This document shows, in pieces, positions 45,580 through 54,127 of a DNA stretch of 64,000 nt. A model generated the notes under the pieces. That model searched no databases. It was not told the origin of the DNA and saw nothing but the letters and a program-made list of their open reading frames with translations. This stretch comes from an uncultured Tenacibaculum sp. GTDB lineage: Bacteria; Bacteroidota; Bacteroidia; Flavobacteriales; Flavobacteriaceae. The stretch's first letter is position 1; each line of letters opens with the position of its first letter. The stretch is taken from assembly GCA_947504185.1 (NCBI GenBank), contig CANNGJ010000011.1, positions 1 through 64,000 on the forward strand, written 5' to 3'. Position numbers and translations under genes: made by a program.

Positions 45580-46683
45580 TTATAAACCAAAATCAAAACT
45601 ATATCTAAATCCAAGAGTTATAACGTTAATTGTATTATTAAAACTCACTCCTTTTGAGTCACTTATTCTTGCATCTAAATATATACGTGTTTTAGGGTCT
45701 AAATAATAGTTTATTCCTAATATATAATGCTTTAAGCTATAATCATCTTTATAACTTACTGAACTTTTGGTTTTTTCAGAAAGATTAAAACCGCCTTCAA
45801 AAACCCATTTTTTAGTAAGATTGTATCTTATTAATAACTCGGAACCTCTCGTAGGAAAACTAATTGCTGTACTATCGTTTAGCACTAAAATTTCATCTTC
45901 ATTTACTGAATAAGTAAGAGCTCCATAGAGCTTTTTTCTTTTATATTTTACACCTACAACAACGTTTTCGGTTCTTTTACCAATGTCTTGTATAAAGACT
46001 TGATTTTGCTTTGTAATGCCTCCATTATTGTATGCAACACCTACAATTGTGCTTGGAAATAATCTGTACTGTAAAGATGCTCCGTAGTTTTTAAACGCTC
46101 TATAAAGTTGCGTTTGTAAGCCAATTTTTAGTTTTCCAAATTGATTTCTATATTGAATAGATTTATCTGCTCGACCTGTACCTTTCCATCCACCATCTGT
46201 ATTTCCTGTATATATACCATTAGAATTACCTCCAAAAACTGAAAAATTATCGGTAAGTCCAGCGATATCGTAATAAACTCCCCATTGTTTTCCTACAGTT
46301 AGAATTCCCCATTTTTTATGTGATAGACCTACATAAGCCAATCGCGATTTAAAGGGTTCTTTTTTTATTTGTGGATTAGCTAAAAACTCGGTACTTGTAC
46401 TAGCATCGTTATTAAAATCAACACCATCAATAATATGAATACCATACTCTAACTTTGCGAAAATTTTTGTGTGTGCATTAACATCTCTAGCTATATTAAC
46501 ACCAATTCTTGGTGAATTTTCTTGTAATTCTGTATCGCCATCAAAACTGGCTGCTTGTACACGTAAACTTCCATAAAAACTCAATGAGTCTAAAACCTTT
46601 GTGGTTTCATTTTGCGATTGTAGTGTAGTTAACATAGTTAACCACATAAAACAGGTGAGTAATATTGTGCTATTCTTTATCAT
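45580..46683 (-). CDS. Outer-membrane porin
   Basis: The 367-residue protein has a signal peptide (ending LQSQN near 23) and alternating strands of a gram-negative porin type beta barrel, from SLSFYGSLRVQAASF through repeated aromatic-ended strands to the terminal phenylalanine region GFRYSFDFGL. The GKQWGVYYDIAGLTDNF segment resembles the constriction loop of general porins. It is the last gene of the cluster led by the DUF1269 gene at 50381; substrate not known. Confidence 0.87.
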   Translation of the reverse strand: MIKNSTILLTCFMWLTMLTTLQSQNETTKVLDSLSFYGSLRVQAASFDGDTELQENSPRIGVNIARDVNAHTKIFAKLEYGIHIIDGVDFNNDASTSTEFLANPQIKKEPFKSRLAYVGLSHKKWGILTVGKQWGVYYDIAGLTDNFSVFGGNSNGIYTGNTDGGWKGTGRADKSIQYRNQFGKLKIGLQTQLYRAFKNYGASLQYRLFPSTIVGVAYNNGGITKQNQVFIQDIGKRTENVVVGVKYKRKKLYGALTYSVNEDEILVLNDSTAISFPTRGSELLIRYNLTKKWVFEGGFNLSEKTKSSVSYKDDYSLKHYILGINYYLDPKTRIYLDARISDSKGVSFNNTINVITLGFRYSFDFGL

Positions 46684-46719
46684 TAGCTCCTACTTTGTGT
46701 TTGGTTAAAAACACTCTAT

Positions 46720-48177
46720 TTACATTAAAGGTGAAAACAGTCGAGCTATTCGCTCTAAAACTTGAGTAAAGTAAGGTCTTTCTTTCCATTCTTGCAATTT
46801 AATTTCTTCTGAATCCTGTAAATCATATAAAAAATCTTGCTTTAATTCTTCAGATAATTTCTTATCGAATACAATAGCATTGACTTCAAAATTTAAATCA
46901 AAACTTCTATTATCTAAATTAGCAGTGCCAACAAACGACACAAAACTATCGCAGACCATTGTTTTTGCATGTACAAATCCTTTTTGATACTTAAAAATTT
47001 GTACTCCAGCTTCCAATAAATCTTGATAGTACGAGTTAGAAGCTGCATTTACAAAAGCAGAGTCTGAAATCCCTGGTATAATTAATTTTATAGACACACC
47101 GCTTAATGCCATAATCATTAGAGCATCTGTATATGATTTTTCTGGAATAAAATAGGGTGTGGTAATTAAAATTTCTTCCCTAGATAGTAAAATGGCTTGA
47201 ATTAAAGCGTACATGATATTCGGATAAGCCGAATCTGGTCCACTTGAAGATATTTGTACGAGTTTATTACCAAAGCAAAAATCGGTTTGTATTGTCGGGA
47301 AATAATCATGCGAAAAAGGGACGTTATCCTTTGCGCAAAAATTCCAATCGGTTAAAAATATGTGCTGTAAATCCAAAACGGCTTGTCCCGTAATTTTTAA
47401 GTGAGTATCTCTCCAGAATAATTTATTTTTATTATTGTAAGGTGCCGTATTTATGTATTTGTCAGAGATATTGATGCCGCCAACAAAACCAATCTTACCA
47501 TCAATAACTATTATTTTTCGATGGTTTCTGTAATTTAATCTATTTGCTAATACTATTAGTTTTATTTTGTAAAAAGGTGCTGTTGCTACACCTTTAGTTT
47601 TTAATTGTTTAATGAGATTCTTTCTAATACTTTGACTCCCAAAGTCATCGTAAATAAGTCTAACTTTAATGCCTTGATTAACTTTTTCTACTAAAATATT
47701 AGCGATTTCATTTCCTATAATATCATTTTCAAAAATGTAATATTCAATATGGATGTGGTGTTTAGCCTGTTTTAATGCCAATAAAACTTCTGGATATTTT
47801 GTTTCTCCGTTTCTTAAAAGTTGCGTTTCGTTATTAATTGTTATTAGGCTTGCCTTTGGTGTTATAATATTGGCTAGTTGGTAAAAATAGGCTAGCGTAG
47901 ATTTGTTTTGGTTTAATAAATTTCCTGAAAATAATTTTATTTGTTCTTCTAATTCTTTATGGTCAAAAATGTCACTGCTTAATTTTTTCTTGTACATTTT
48001 ACTTTTTCGATAATTTATACCAATTGAAAAGTAAAGTATTATGCCTAATATAGGTACAAATAAAACCAGTATTACATAAATAAGCGCTTTAGTGGTATTG
48101 GTGGTATCTAAAATGATTTTAACACAAATAGCCAAAATAACAATGTAGTACACTATCATTAATAAAGGATACTCCAT
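46720..48177 (-). CDS. cls: Cardiolipin synthase
   Basis: This 485-residue phospholipase D-family enzyme makes cardiolipin from phosphatidylglycerol. Two N-terminal membrane helices (about 4-24 and 30-52) are followed by two HKD motifs: NHRKIIVIDGKIGFVGG near 218-234 and VHAKTMVCDSFVSFVGTANLDNRSF near 402-426. Normal length. Inclusion in the DUF1269-led cluster ties membrane cardiolipin content to the same control as the porin. Confidence 0.94.
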   Translation of the reverse strand: MEYPLLMIVYYIVILAICVKIILDTTNTTKALIYVILVLFVPILGIILYFSIGINYRKSKMYKKKLSSDIFDHKELEEQIKLFSGNLLNQNKSTLAYFYQLANIITPKASLITINNETQLLRNGETKYPEVLLALKQAKHHIHIEYYIFENDIIGNEIANILVEKVNQGIKVRLIYDDFGSQSIRKNLIKQLKTKGVATAPFYKIKLIVLANRLNYRNHRKIIVIDGKIGFVGGINISDKYINTAPYNNKNKLFWRDTHLKITGQAVLDLQHIFLTDWNFCAKDNVPFSHDYFPTIQTDFCFGNKLVQISSSGPDSAYPNIMYALIQAILLSREEILITTPYFIPEKSYTDALMIMALSGVSIKLIIPGISDSAFVNAASNSYYQDLLEAGVQIFKYQKGFVHAKTMVCDSFVSFVGTANLDNRSFDLNFEVNAIVFDKKLSEELKQDFLYDLQDSEEIKLQEWKERPYFTQVLERIARLFSPLM

Positions 48178-48192
48178 GTTTTAATTATTTTG

Positions 48193-49017
48193 TTAGATAT
48201 GCACTTCTGTTCCTTCTCGGGCAAGAAAACAATTTGGGAATCTTTTTTGACATTGTTTTTCGACCTTTCTTAAAAATGCATCATCATGGTCAGGGTCATG
48301 ATGGGTAAGGTAAAGCCGTTTTACATTGGCTCTTTCTGCCACTTCAATTGCTTGTTCCCAACTACTATGTCCCCAGCCTTTAAAATTAGGTAATTCTTCG
48401 GGCGTGTATTGAGCTTCGTGTATTAAGATATCAGCATCTTTTGCTAATTTTACAACATTCTCATCTATATCTGTTCCATGTTCTACATCCGTACAAAAAA
48501 CAACAACTTTGTTATTTGTCTCAACTCGATATCCTTGTGCGCCACCAGGATGGTTATGACTATTAACTAGTACGCGGCCATCAGGAAATATAGCTTCTTT
48601 GATTTTTCTTAAATCAAAATCAAATTTAGCTCCCATATTTTCCAGTTTAATAGGGAAATAGGTGTTTTCCATTTGTCTTGACAATACTTCTTTTAAATCA
48701 TTTATGGTAAGTTTTTCTCCATAAGCTACTAAAAGTATCTCTTTGGTCGAATCATAGGCTGGATCAAAAAATGGAAAGCCTTGAATATGATCCCAATGAA
48801 AATGGGAAAAACCAATAATGATCCTTTGGTTTGGAAAGAATGTTTTTTCCATGAGTTCTTTTCCCAAATTTCTAATACCACTACCACTATCAAAAACTAC
48901 GATGTCGTCTTGCTCTTCTCTAAAAAGTGCTACACATGTAGTATTGCCACCAAATTCTTGAAAATCTTTATCACAAATAGGAATTGAACCTCTAGTTCCA
49001 TAAAATTTAACTCGCAT
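48193..49017 (-). CDS. MBL-fold metallohydrolase
   Basis: The 274-residue cytoplasmic protein has the metal motif HxHxDH (FSHFHWDHIQGFPFF near 71-85) with later metal ligands in NSHNHPGG, VFCTDVEHGTD and LYLTHHDPDHDD. It belongs to the phosphodiesterase-like branch (start KFYGTRGSIP, often next to sensor or cNMP modules). I chose the ATG at 49017; the longer frame passes through the hairpin at 49094-49120. Substrate unknown. Confidence 0.92.
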   Translation of the reverse strand: MRVKFYGTRGSIPICDKDFQEFGGNTTCVALFREEQDDIVVFDSGSGIRNLGKELMEKTFFPNQRIIIGFSHFHWDHIQGFPFFDPAYDSTKEILLVAYGEKLTINDLKEVLSRQMENTYFPIKLENMGAKFDFDLRKIKEAIFPDGRVLVNSHNHPGGAQGYRVETNNKVVVFCTDVEHGTDIDENVVKLAKDADILIHEAQYTPEELPNFKGWGHSSWEQAIEVAERANVKRLYLTHHDPDHDDAFLRKVEKQCQKRFPNCFLAREGTEVHI

Positions 49018-49093
49018 TTTATTCGCTTTATGATTATAAAATATGTTTATTATGAGTAAGTTAAGGAATTTATATTTATGTATAGATAGAAAA

Positions 49094-49120
49094 GGGCGTA
49101 GTAAATCTTTTACTACGCCC
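49094..49120 (-). terminator. Strong intercistronic hairpin
   Basis: A 12-bp perfect stem (arms 49094-49105 and 49109-49120, core GGGCGTAGTA, 3-nt loop) is followed on the minus strand by TTTTCTAT. It lies 49 bp after the stop of the 155-residue gene. It may terminate part of the transcript, or protect the 3' end of the first two messages. Confidence 0.7.
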
Positions 49121-49168
49121 ACCAACCATCATCAAACACTAACCATTAACTATTAATGAATGGTATTT

Positions 49169-49636
49169 TTACCTTTTAAGAGGTAGGTTTTCATATAACT
49201 TATAGTTTATTGCATTCCTAATATACTCCTCTATTTGAAAAAACTGCATTGCCGTTGTTGGCGAAACTTTTTTTGCAATTTTTTTATAGGTTTGTTTTAT
49301 GTTTTTTTCTGCTTGCCTGTTTAGTTTATGAACCTGATTCATAAATTTTCCTTGGTCGTCATTTTCGCCTTCCGAATATAAAAAAACATATTGCCCGATT
49401 AGCTTTACTCTTTCCCTTGCCAGTTGTTTTCTTTTTACTTCATAGGCATTGTACAAATTCCAAAATTCGGAATCTAAAAATGATGGAATAGTTATATTGT
49501 CTGCAATAAAGTCTTTTTTTGCTTTACCAAGCAGGCTTTCTATTAATTCTATTTCGGTTTCAAATTCTTGGGCTAGTGTATTTTGTGTTGTTAGCCCAAC
49601 CGTTATTAACATTATAATAAAAATTGCTTTGTTCAT
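49169..49636 (-). CDS. Small periplasmic helical protein
   Basis: The 155-residue protein has a signal peptide (1-22, ending TLAQE) and an all-helical mature part of about 130 residues. The order of helices and the ending (YKKIAKKVSPTTAMQFFQIEEYIRNAI) resemble Spy/CpxP-like or heavy-metal-resistance helical proteins, but no LTxxQ motif is seen. It is the second gene after the DUF1269 gene, 64 bp apart. Function not established. Confidence 0.72.
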   Translation of the reverse strand: MNKAIFIIMLITVGLTTQNTLAQEFETEIELIESLLGKAKKDFIADNITIPSFLDSEFWNLYNAYEVKRKQLARERVKLIGQYVFLYSEGENDDQGKFMNQVHKLNRQAEKNIKQTYKKIAKKVSPTTAMQFFQIEEYIRNAINYKLYENLPLKR

Positions 49637-49700
49637 TTTAAAAAAATTAAAGTTTATATAAGTATAGTGACGGTAAACCTAGCACTAAGCACAGATTATG

Positions 49701-50381
49701 TTATGATTTTCCTGCTTTTTTTTTAAAGGTTTCAAACCACATTTTAAATGCTTTTTTTCTAGTTAAAGCATTGGCATGGTGTTGCTCTTTTCTTATTTTT
49801 CGTTTTTCTTTTAGCTCATCTATTTTAGCTTGTAATTTAGCTTTTCTTTCTTCATTAGCATCTTTAAAACTTTGTTTAGCTTCTTCTATGTCTTTATCTA
49901 ATTGATCAAGATCTTCTTGTATAGATTTATTTATTTCCTCATCTACATTTATTCGTTCTATGTCAGATACTTCTCCTAGAGCGGTATCTATTGGTGTTGT
50001 CCAATCCTCGTAAACATGAGAGATGACCATAGATGCCCCATTGGGCATTTCTCTACCAAAAGCATATAGAATATCTTCTTGAGAGTCATAGTTTAATAAA
50101 TCTCCTAACGATCCAAACAGTGTACCAAAAGCAGTTCCTAACAAAAAGCCTGCAGGCCCACCTAAAAGTCCTACAAGCCCTCCGGAAAGAGCGCCAAAAG
50201 CGGTAAGCTCAAAATCTTGACCTCTTTCATCTTTAAGTGATACACTTCCATTAGCACTTTTTTCTAAAACATAGGTTTCTGCTAATGAGATTTCGTTTTT
50301 AAAGTTTAAGTCTCTTAACTTTTCTATTACTTTATAGGCTTCGGTTTGATCTTTTACCAAAAATTTGATTACTTTTTCCAT
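49701..50381 (-). CDS. DUF1269 protein (1 of 2)
   Basis: The 226-residue protein has a ferredoxin-like N-terminal half (KVIKFLVKDQTEAYKVIEKLRDL), a long glycine-rich hydrophobic segment (ALSGGLVGLLGGPAGFLLGTAFGTLFGSL, about 80-110), the NGASMVISHVYEDW region, and a basic coiled-coil tail. DUF1269 proteins are associated with membranes and stress, function unknown. The paralogue at 61270-61947 aligns over the whole length, and both lead operons driven by the same class of dyad promoter. Confidence 0.9.
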   Translation of the reverse strand: MEKVIKFLVKDQTEAYKVIEKLRDLNFKNEISLAETYVLEKSANGSVSLKDERGQDFELTAFGALSGGLVGLLGGPAGFLLGTAFGTLFGSLGDLLNYDSQEDILYAFGREMPNGASMVISHVYEDWTTPIDTALGEVSDIERINVDEEINKSIQEDLDQLDKDIEEAKQSFKDANEERKAKLQAKIDELKEKRKIRKEQHHANALTRKKAFKMWFETFKKKAGKS

Positions 50382-50458
50382 TTTTGAATGTTTAAATGAT
50401 TAATTATAGTTATAGATGCTTATTCAGTATGAGATACTGAAAGTTAAATTTTACCCTA

Positions 50459-50502
50459 TAAAGGTATTGTTCGTAAAATGAGAGTTTCTTGAATTAGTTC
50501 AA
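50459..50502 (-). promoter_or_regulatory. FNR-like dyad promoter E
   Basis: On the minus strand the dyad TTGAACTAATTCAA (50502-50489) is followed after exactly 22 bp by TACCTTTA (50466-50459). It faces the DUF1269-helical protein-MBL-cls-porin cluster, whose first start codon is at 50381. Confidence 0.8.
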
Positions 50503-50673
50503 GAATGGATTTAATAAATGACTTCAATATGTAGATAGTCCGAAAAATTAATCATCCTAATTGATTGCAGAAATCTTTGAAAATCAAGTTATCTTAACTA
50601 CTTCTTTTTGCGTAACTCTATAATGCGGTTTCTTCAAACAAATTCAAAATCTAATAAAATAGATAGTATATAT

Positions 50674-50762
50674 TAATATACTTAGTAAATGGGACTTTAT
50701 ACCCTCGAAACTAATCTTCATACATTAAATAGAAATAACATTTTTAAATCTCTGTATTTTAG
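50674..50762 (+). promoter_or_regulatory. LytTR-type promoter of the sensor/regulator operon
   Basis: Three ATAC repeats stand at exactly 21-bp intervals (50678, 50699 and 50720); the first is within TAATATACTTAG (50674-50685). The 11-mer CTGTATTTTAG at 50752-50762 then marks the -7 region, just before the ATG at 50774. The same 12-mer, repeat spacing and 11-mer recur at 52515-52603. Direct repeats spaced about two helical turns are the known target type of LytTR domains. Confidence 0.75.
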
Positions 50763-50773
50763 TAATCTTAATT

Positions 50774-51781
50774 ATGGACAACAAAACAATCATCAAAGTC
50801 ATTATCCACTCATTATTTTGGATATCCTATATCATTGTACTATTCGTATTTGCCCCTCTTTGTTATGACGATTTAAACGTAAACACATATTCTAAAATTG
50901 AAATCAGTTTTTTATTTATAGTAGCTAGTATTACTTACCTAAATGACCAATTGCTATTACCTTATTTCTTTAAAAAGAAGTCTTATATTCTCTATACTTT
51001 AATTGCATTTGGTTTAATACTATTGGCTACATTTCTATATTGTTATTATGTATTAGGTTGTGTAGATAGTCTTTTAGCCTGTTATTCGGATGATCTTTGG
51101 ATTATCGCTCTACCTTTCGTTTTATTATCCTTTATCTGGGTAGTTTTAGAATTTTCTAAAAAGCAAAATGAGCTAGATAAAGCACATAGTGATAAGATTG
51201 AATCTGAGTTGAAATTTTTAAAAGCACAAATAAATCCACATGTATTATTTAATAGTTTAAACACTATATACGCAAAATCGGTAAAGGAAAATGATGAAAT
51301 TGCTGAATTGATTTTAATACTATCAGAAAATTTAAAATATATTTTAAATCAAAGTAATGACACATTTGTAGATCTTGAAAAAGAGATAACTTTTATCGAA
51401 AACTATCTAGAATTTCAAAAATTACGAACACAAGGCATTAATAATATTATTTATAATAAAGAAGTTGATTCTTATAACCATTCAATTGCACCGCTCATTT
51501 TAATTGATTTTATAGAAAATGCATTTAAACATTCCACTTATAAAGATGATGAGTTAAGCGATATTACTATTAATTTAAGTATCAAGGATGGAAAAATACA
51601 TTTTACTTGTATGAATGAATTTCATTTGGCTAACACTCATCAAGAAAATTATGAGACCTCTCAAATAGGATTAAAAAATTTAAAGCAAAGGTTAGAATTA
51701 ATATATAAAAACAAGTATGCGTTAAATTTTAATAAAGATAACGGAGTATTTATTGTAGATTTAAAGATTGATTTAGAATGA
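50774..51781 (+). CDS. LytS/YehU-type sensor histidine kinase
   Basis: The 335-residue protein has four membrane helices (about 7-27, 40-60, 70-92 and 108-125), a short coiled coil and a His_kinase domain (FLKAQINPHVLFNSLNTIYA, phospho-histidine near 156; the usual INPHFLFN has V for F). The ATPase part contains LIDFIENAFKHSTY and IGLKNLKQRLELIY. There is no separate sensory domain, so sensing is probably within the membrane part. It overlaps the regulator gene by 4 bp. Confidence 0.93.
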   Translation: MDNKTIIKVIIHSLFWISYIIVLFVFAPLCYDDLNVNTYSKIEISFLFIVASITYLNDQLLLPYFFKKKSYILYTLIAFGLILLATFLYCYYVLGCVDSLLACYSDDLWIIALPFVLLSFIWVVLEFSKKQNELDKAHSDKIESELKFLKAQINPHVLFNSLNTIYAKSVKENDEIAELILILSENLKYILNQSNDTFVDLEKEITFIENYLEFQKLRTQGINNIIYNKEVDSYNHSIAPLILIDFIENAFKHSTYKDDELSDITINLSIKDGKIHFTCMNEFHLANTHQENYETSQIGLKNLKQRLELIYKNKYALNFNKDNGVFIVDLKIDLE

Positions 51782-52497
51782 ACTGTATAATTATAGAAGA
51801 CGAAGTTCCTGCACAAGAAGTACTCATTGGTTATATCGAAAAAATACCAGAATTAAAACTTTTAAAAGTTTATAATTCGGCACTTAAGGCAAATACGGTA
51901 TTGCAAAATGAAACTGTAGATGTTATTTTTTTAGATATTAATTTGCCTAATATTTCAGGAATGAGTTATCTAAAAACACTCAAAAATCCGCCAATGGTGA
52001 TAATGACTACTGCGTATTCTAATTATGCAGTTGAGAGTTTTGAATATGATGCTATTATAGACTATTTAGTAAAGCCATTTAATTTTGAGCGCTTTTTAAA
52101 GGCTATAAACAAAATAGAGTTAATAAAGCAAGACAAAGTTCTAGACGTTCAATATCAATCTATTAATGATATTAGTAAAACCGGAGAATTTGTATTTATA
52201 AAGGTTGATAAAACACTACACAAAATAAGCTTAAATACCATTATCTATGTACAATCTGATAGAAACTATGTAACTGTTGTAAGTAAAGCGTTAAATCTTA
52301 CGTTTATTGACTCTTTAAAAAATTGGACAAGTTATTTAAATCAAAGTAATTTCCTTCAAATCCATAGGTCTTTCATTATAAACATAAATTATATAGAAAA
52401 GCTTACAGGAAATCTTGTATATATCGATAAACAAAAAATACCTGTAGGTAAAACTTATAAAGAAGATTTGTTTAAAAGGGTAAAGCCTATCAATTAA
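51778..52497 (+). CDS. LytTR-family response regulator
   Basis: The 239-residue protein has a receiver domain (acidic EDE near 6-9, phospho-acceptor D53 in VIFLDINLP, K in YLVKPFN near 100) and a LytTR DNA-binding domain (VQSDRNYVTVV, FLQIHRSFIININYI, IPVGKTYKEDLFKRV). LytTR proteins bind short direct repeats spaced about two helical turns. Such repeats stand before its own operon and before the VOC operon that follows, so both are likely targets. Confidence 0.94.
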   Translation: MNCIIIEDEVPAQEVLIGYIEKIPELKLLKVYNSALKANTVLQNETVDVIFLDINLPNISGMSYLKTLKNPPMVIMTTAYSNYAVESFEYDAIIDYLVKPFNFERFLKAINKIELIKQDKVLDVQYQSINDISKTGEFVFIKVDKTLHKISLNTIIYVQSDRNYVTVVSKALNLTFIDSLKNWTSYLNQSNFLQIHRSFIININYIEKLTGNLVYIDKQKIPVGKTYKEDLFKRVKPIN

Positions 52498-52514
52498 AGT
52501 AATTTTTCTTTTTC

Positions 52515-52603
52515 TAATATACTTAGCAAAATTTATTTCATACCTAACTAACTTCCCTTTGTACACTTAATTTGAATTCAAGATTTCTACTGCTGTATTT
52601 TAG
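52515..52603 (+). promoter_or_regulatory. LytTR-type promoter of the VOC-YceI operon
   Basis: TAATATACTTAG at 52515-52526, then ATAC/ATAC/GTAC at exactly 21-bp intervals, then CTGTATTTTAG at 52593-52603, 78 bp from the first element. These match the promoter at 50674-50762 base for base in the named elements and in all spacings. Confidence 0.75.
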
Positions 52604-52633
52604 TTGAAATAATAATTCAAATTTCAAATAGAT

Positions 52634-53434
52634 ATGAAAAGACGAAAATTTATAGGAAACGCTATATCGTTTTCACTACTTATGGTATTTCATAGAGAAG
52701 CACAAGCATTGTCAAAATTAAATATGGAAAAAGGAGAGGCATTAGAACCTAGTACTAGTCGATTTAAAAAAATTACACTTTATACATCTAAACTAAATGC
52801 ACAATACGATTTCTACAACAAGATATTAGGTTTTCGCATTATTAATAAAGATGAAAAGCAATTTTCAATGCAACTTGGCGAATCTGTATTACAATTTAAA
52901 GAAGTAAAGGATGGCACAGAACCTTTGTATCATTATGCAATTAACATCCCTTCAAATAAATATAATGAAGCAAAAAAATGGCTTTCGGACAGAACAACAT
53001 TACTATTAAACGGAAATGGTGGAGACCTATTTTATTTTGACTTTTGGGATGCTCATGCTATGTATTTTAAAGACCCTTCAGGAAATATCGGTGAGTTAAT
53101 AGCAAGACATACATTAAACAATGATAGCGATGGTGAATTTGGTGTTTCAGATTTGCTATGTGTAAGCGAAATAGGTACACCAGTTAATAATCCTTCTGAT
53201 TTTGCTTCCGAGTTAAAAAAGGAATATGGATTAAATCCTTATGTAGGATCCATGTTTATTGGAGATGAAAACGGAATGTTTGTAGTTGTACCAGTTAACA
53301 GACCTTGGTATCCTGAATATAAAGTAAAAGCGAATATTCATCCAACAGATATATATATATATCAGGTAAAGGAAAGGAAACCTATCAATATAAAGATTAT
53401 CCGTATAAAATTAAACATAAAAAATAAATTTTAA
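52634..53434 (+). CDS. Exported VOC (glyoxalase-fold) protein, C-terminus probably frameshifted
   Basis: The 266-residue protein has a twin-arginine-like signal (MKRRKFIGNAISFSLL) and a VOC fold. KITLYTSKLNAQYDFYNKILGF opens the first beta-alpha-beta unit, DAHAMYFKDPSGNIGELI supplies a metal ligand in the second, and EIGTPVNNPSDFA follows. Near residue 240 an (AT)7 run is met, after which the frame gives an atypical basic tail. With one AT unit less, the frame reads DIYISGKGKETYQYKDYPYK, which suits a VOC ending much better. First gene of the LytTR-controlled cluster. Confidence 0.85.
   Translation: MKRRKFIGNAISFSLLMVFHREAQALSKLNMEKGEALEPSTSRFKKITLYTSKLNAQYDFYNKILGFRIINKDEKQFSMQLGESVLQFKEVKDGTEPLYHYAINIPSNKYNEAKKWLSDRTTLLLNGNGGDLFYFDFWDAHAMYFKDPSGNIGELIARHTLNNDSDGEFGVSDLLCVSEIGTPVNNPSDFASELKKEYGLNPYVGSMFIGDENGMFVVVPVNRPWYPEYKVKANIHPTDIYIYQVKERKPINIKIIRIKLNIKNKF
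53349..53362 (+). repeat. (AT)7 microsatellite inside the VOC gene
   Basis: Seven AT units lie within the coding sequence about 25 codons from its end. A change of one unit moves translation into the alternative frame, whose stop is at 53425-53427. Such tracts are prone to slippage in replication and also to sequencing error. Confidence 0.75.
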
Positions 53435-53444
53435 AACCTAGATT

Positions 53445-54116
53445 ATGACCAAAAAAAAACTCTTACTGTTAATATTTTTGATATTAACCTCTGTTATAGT
53501 ATTCAACGTTTTTAATAATAATTCTGGGCGTTCAATAGAATCTGAAAAAGCAAAAACAGTAAATACCACCAAAACAGAGCAAACTATTGAATATAATAGA
53601 ATTAAAGCTGGAAGTTTCTTAAATTGGAGAGCTTCACATTTAGGTGGAACAGGTACTAGGTTAGGAAAAATATATTGCAAAGAAGCAACTGCATTCGTTA
53701 CTAATGAAAAACTAACTAATTTGAATGCTTTAATTGATATGTCTAGTTTAACTGTTGAAAATTTAGATAAAACAGATGCAAATGAGCTTACAGAGCATCT
53801 TAAAAATGAAGATTTTTTTAATGTTACAATTTACCCTGTTTCAAAATTTGAACTGACAGATTTAAAGCAAATAAAAGGTGAGCATAATTCAGAACTTACA
53901 GGTAATCTTACAATTTTGGGTATCACAAAAAGTATTACATTTAGTGCAACTATTAGTGTATCTGAAAACGAAATTTCTATTACATCTGAAGATTTTATGA
54001 TTAATCGATCAGATTGGAATATGACATACAATGCAAAAGGTACAGCAGGAGTTCCTCTTAATTATCTAATTTCAGATGATATAGGGTTTAGTATAGCAAT
54101 TACAGTTTTAAAATAA
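53445..54116 (+). CDS. YceI-family protein
   Basis: The 223-residue protein has an N-terminal hydrophobic anchor or signal (KLLLLIFLILTSVIVFNVF) and a YceI lipocalin-like beta barrel from about residue 45. Features are AGSFLNWRASHLGGTGTRLGKIYCKEATAFV, ELTEHLKNEDFFNVTIYPVSKF, NLTILGITKSITFSATI and the end NRSDWNMTYN. YceI barrels bind isoprenoid-type lipids such as polyprenyl chains. It is 10 bp after the VOC gene in the same cluster. Confidence 0.93.
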   Translation: MTKKKLLLLIFLILTSVIVFNVFNNNSGRSIESEKAKTVNTTKTEQTIEYNRIKAGSFLNWRASHLGGTGTRLGKIYCKEATAFVTNEKLTNLNALIDMSSLTVENLDKTDANELTEHLKNEDFFNVTIYPVSKFELTDLKQIKGEHNSELTGNLTILGITKSITFSATISVSENEISITSEDFMINRSDWNMTYNAKGTAGVPLNYLISDDIGFSIAITVLK

Positions 54117-54127
54117 AGACTTTAGAA

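Larger units (their letters stand above)
50382..50773. other. Divergent regulatory region: promoter E and LytTR-type promoter
   Basis: These 392 bp hold no gene. The left part carries promoter E for the minus-strand DUF1269 cluster (50459-50502) and the right part carries the three-repeat promoter of the LytS/LytTR operon (50674-50762). Confidence 0.7.

Noticed and set aside
52572..52581. TTGAATTCAA palindrome upstream of the VOC gene
   Set aside because: It is 4 bp shorter than the island dyad and no -7 box stands at the required distance; the LytTR repeats explain this promoter better.
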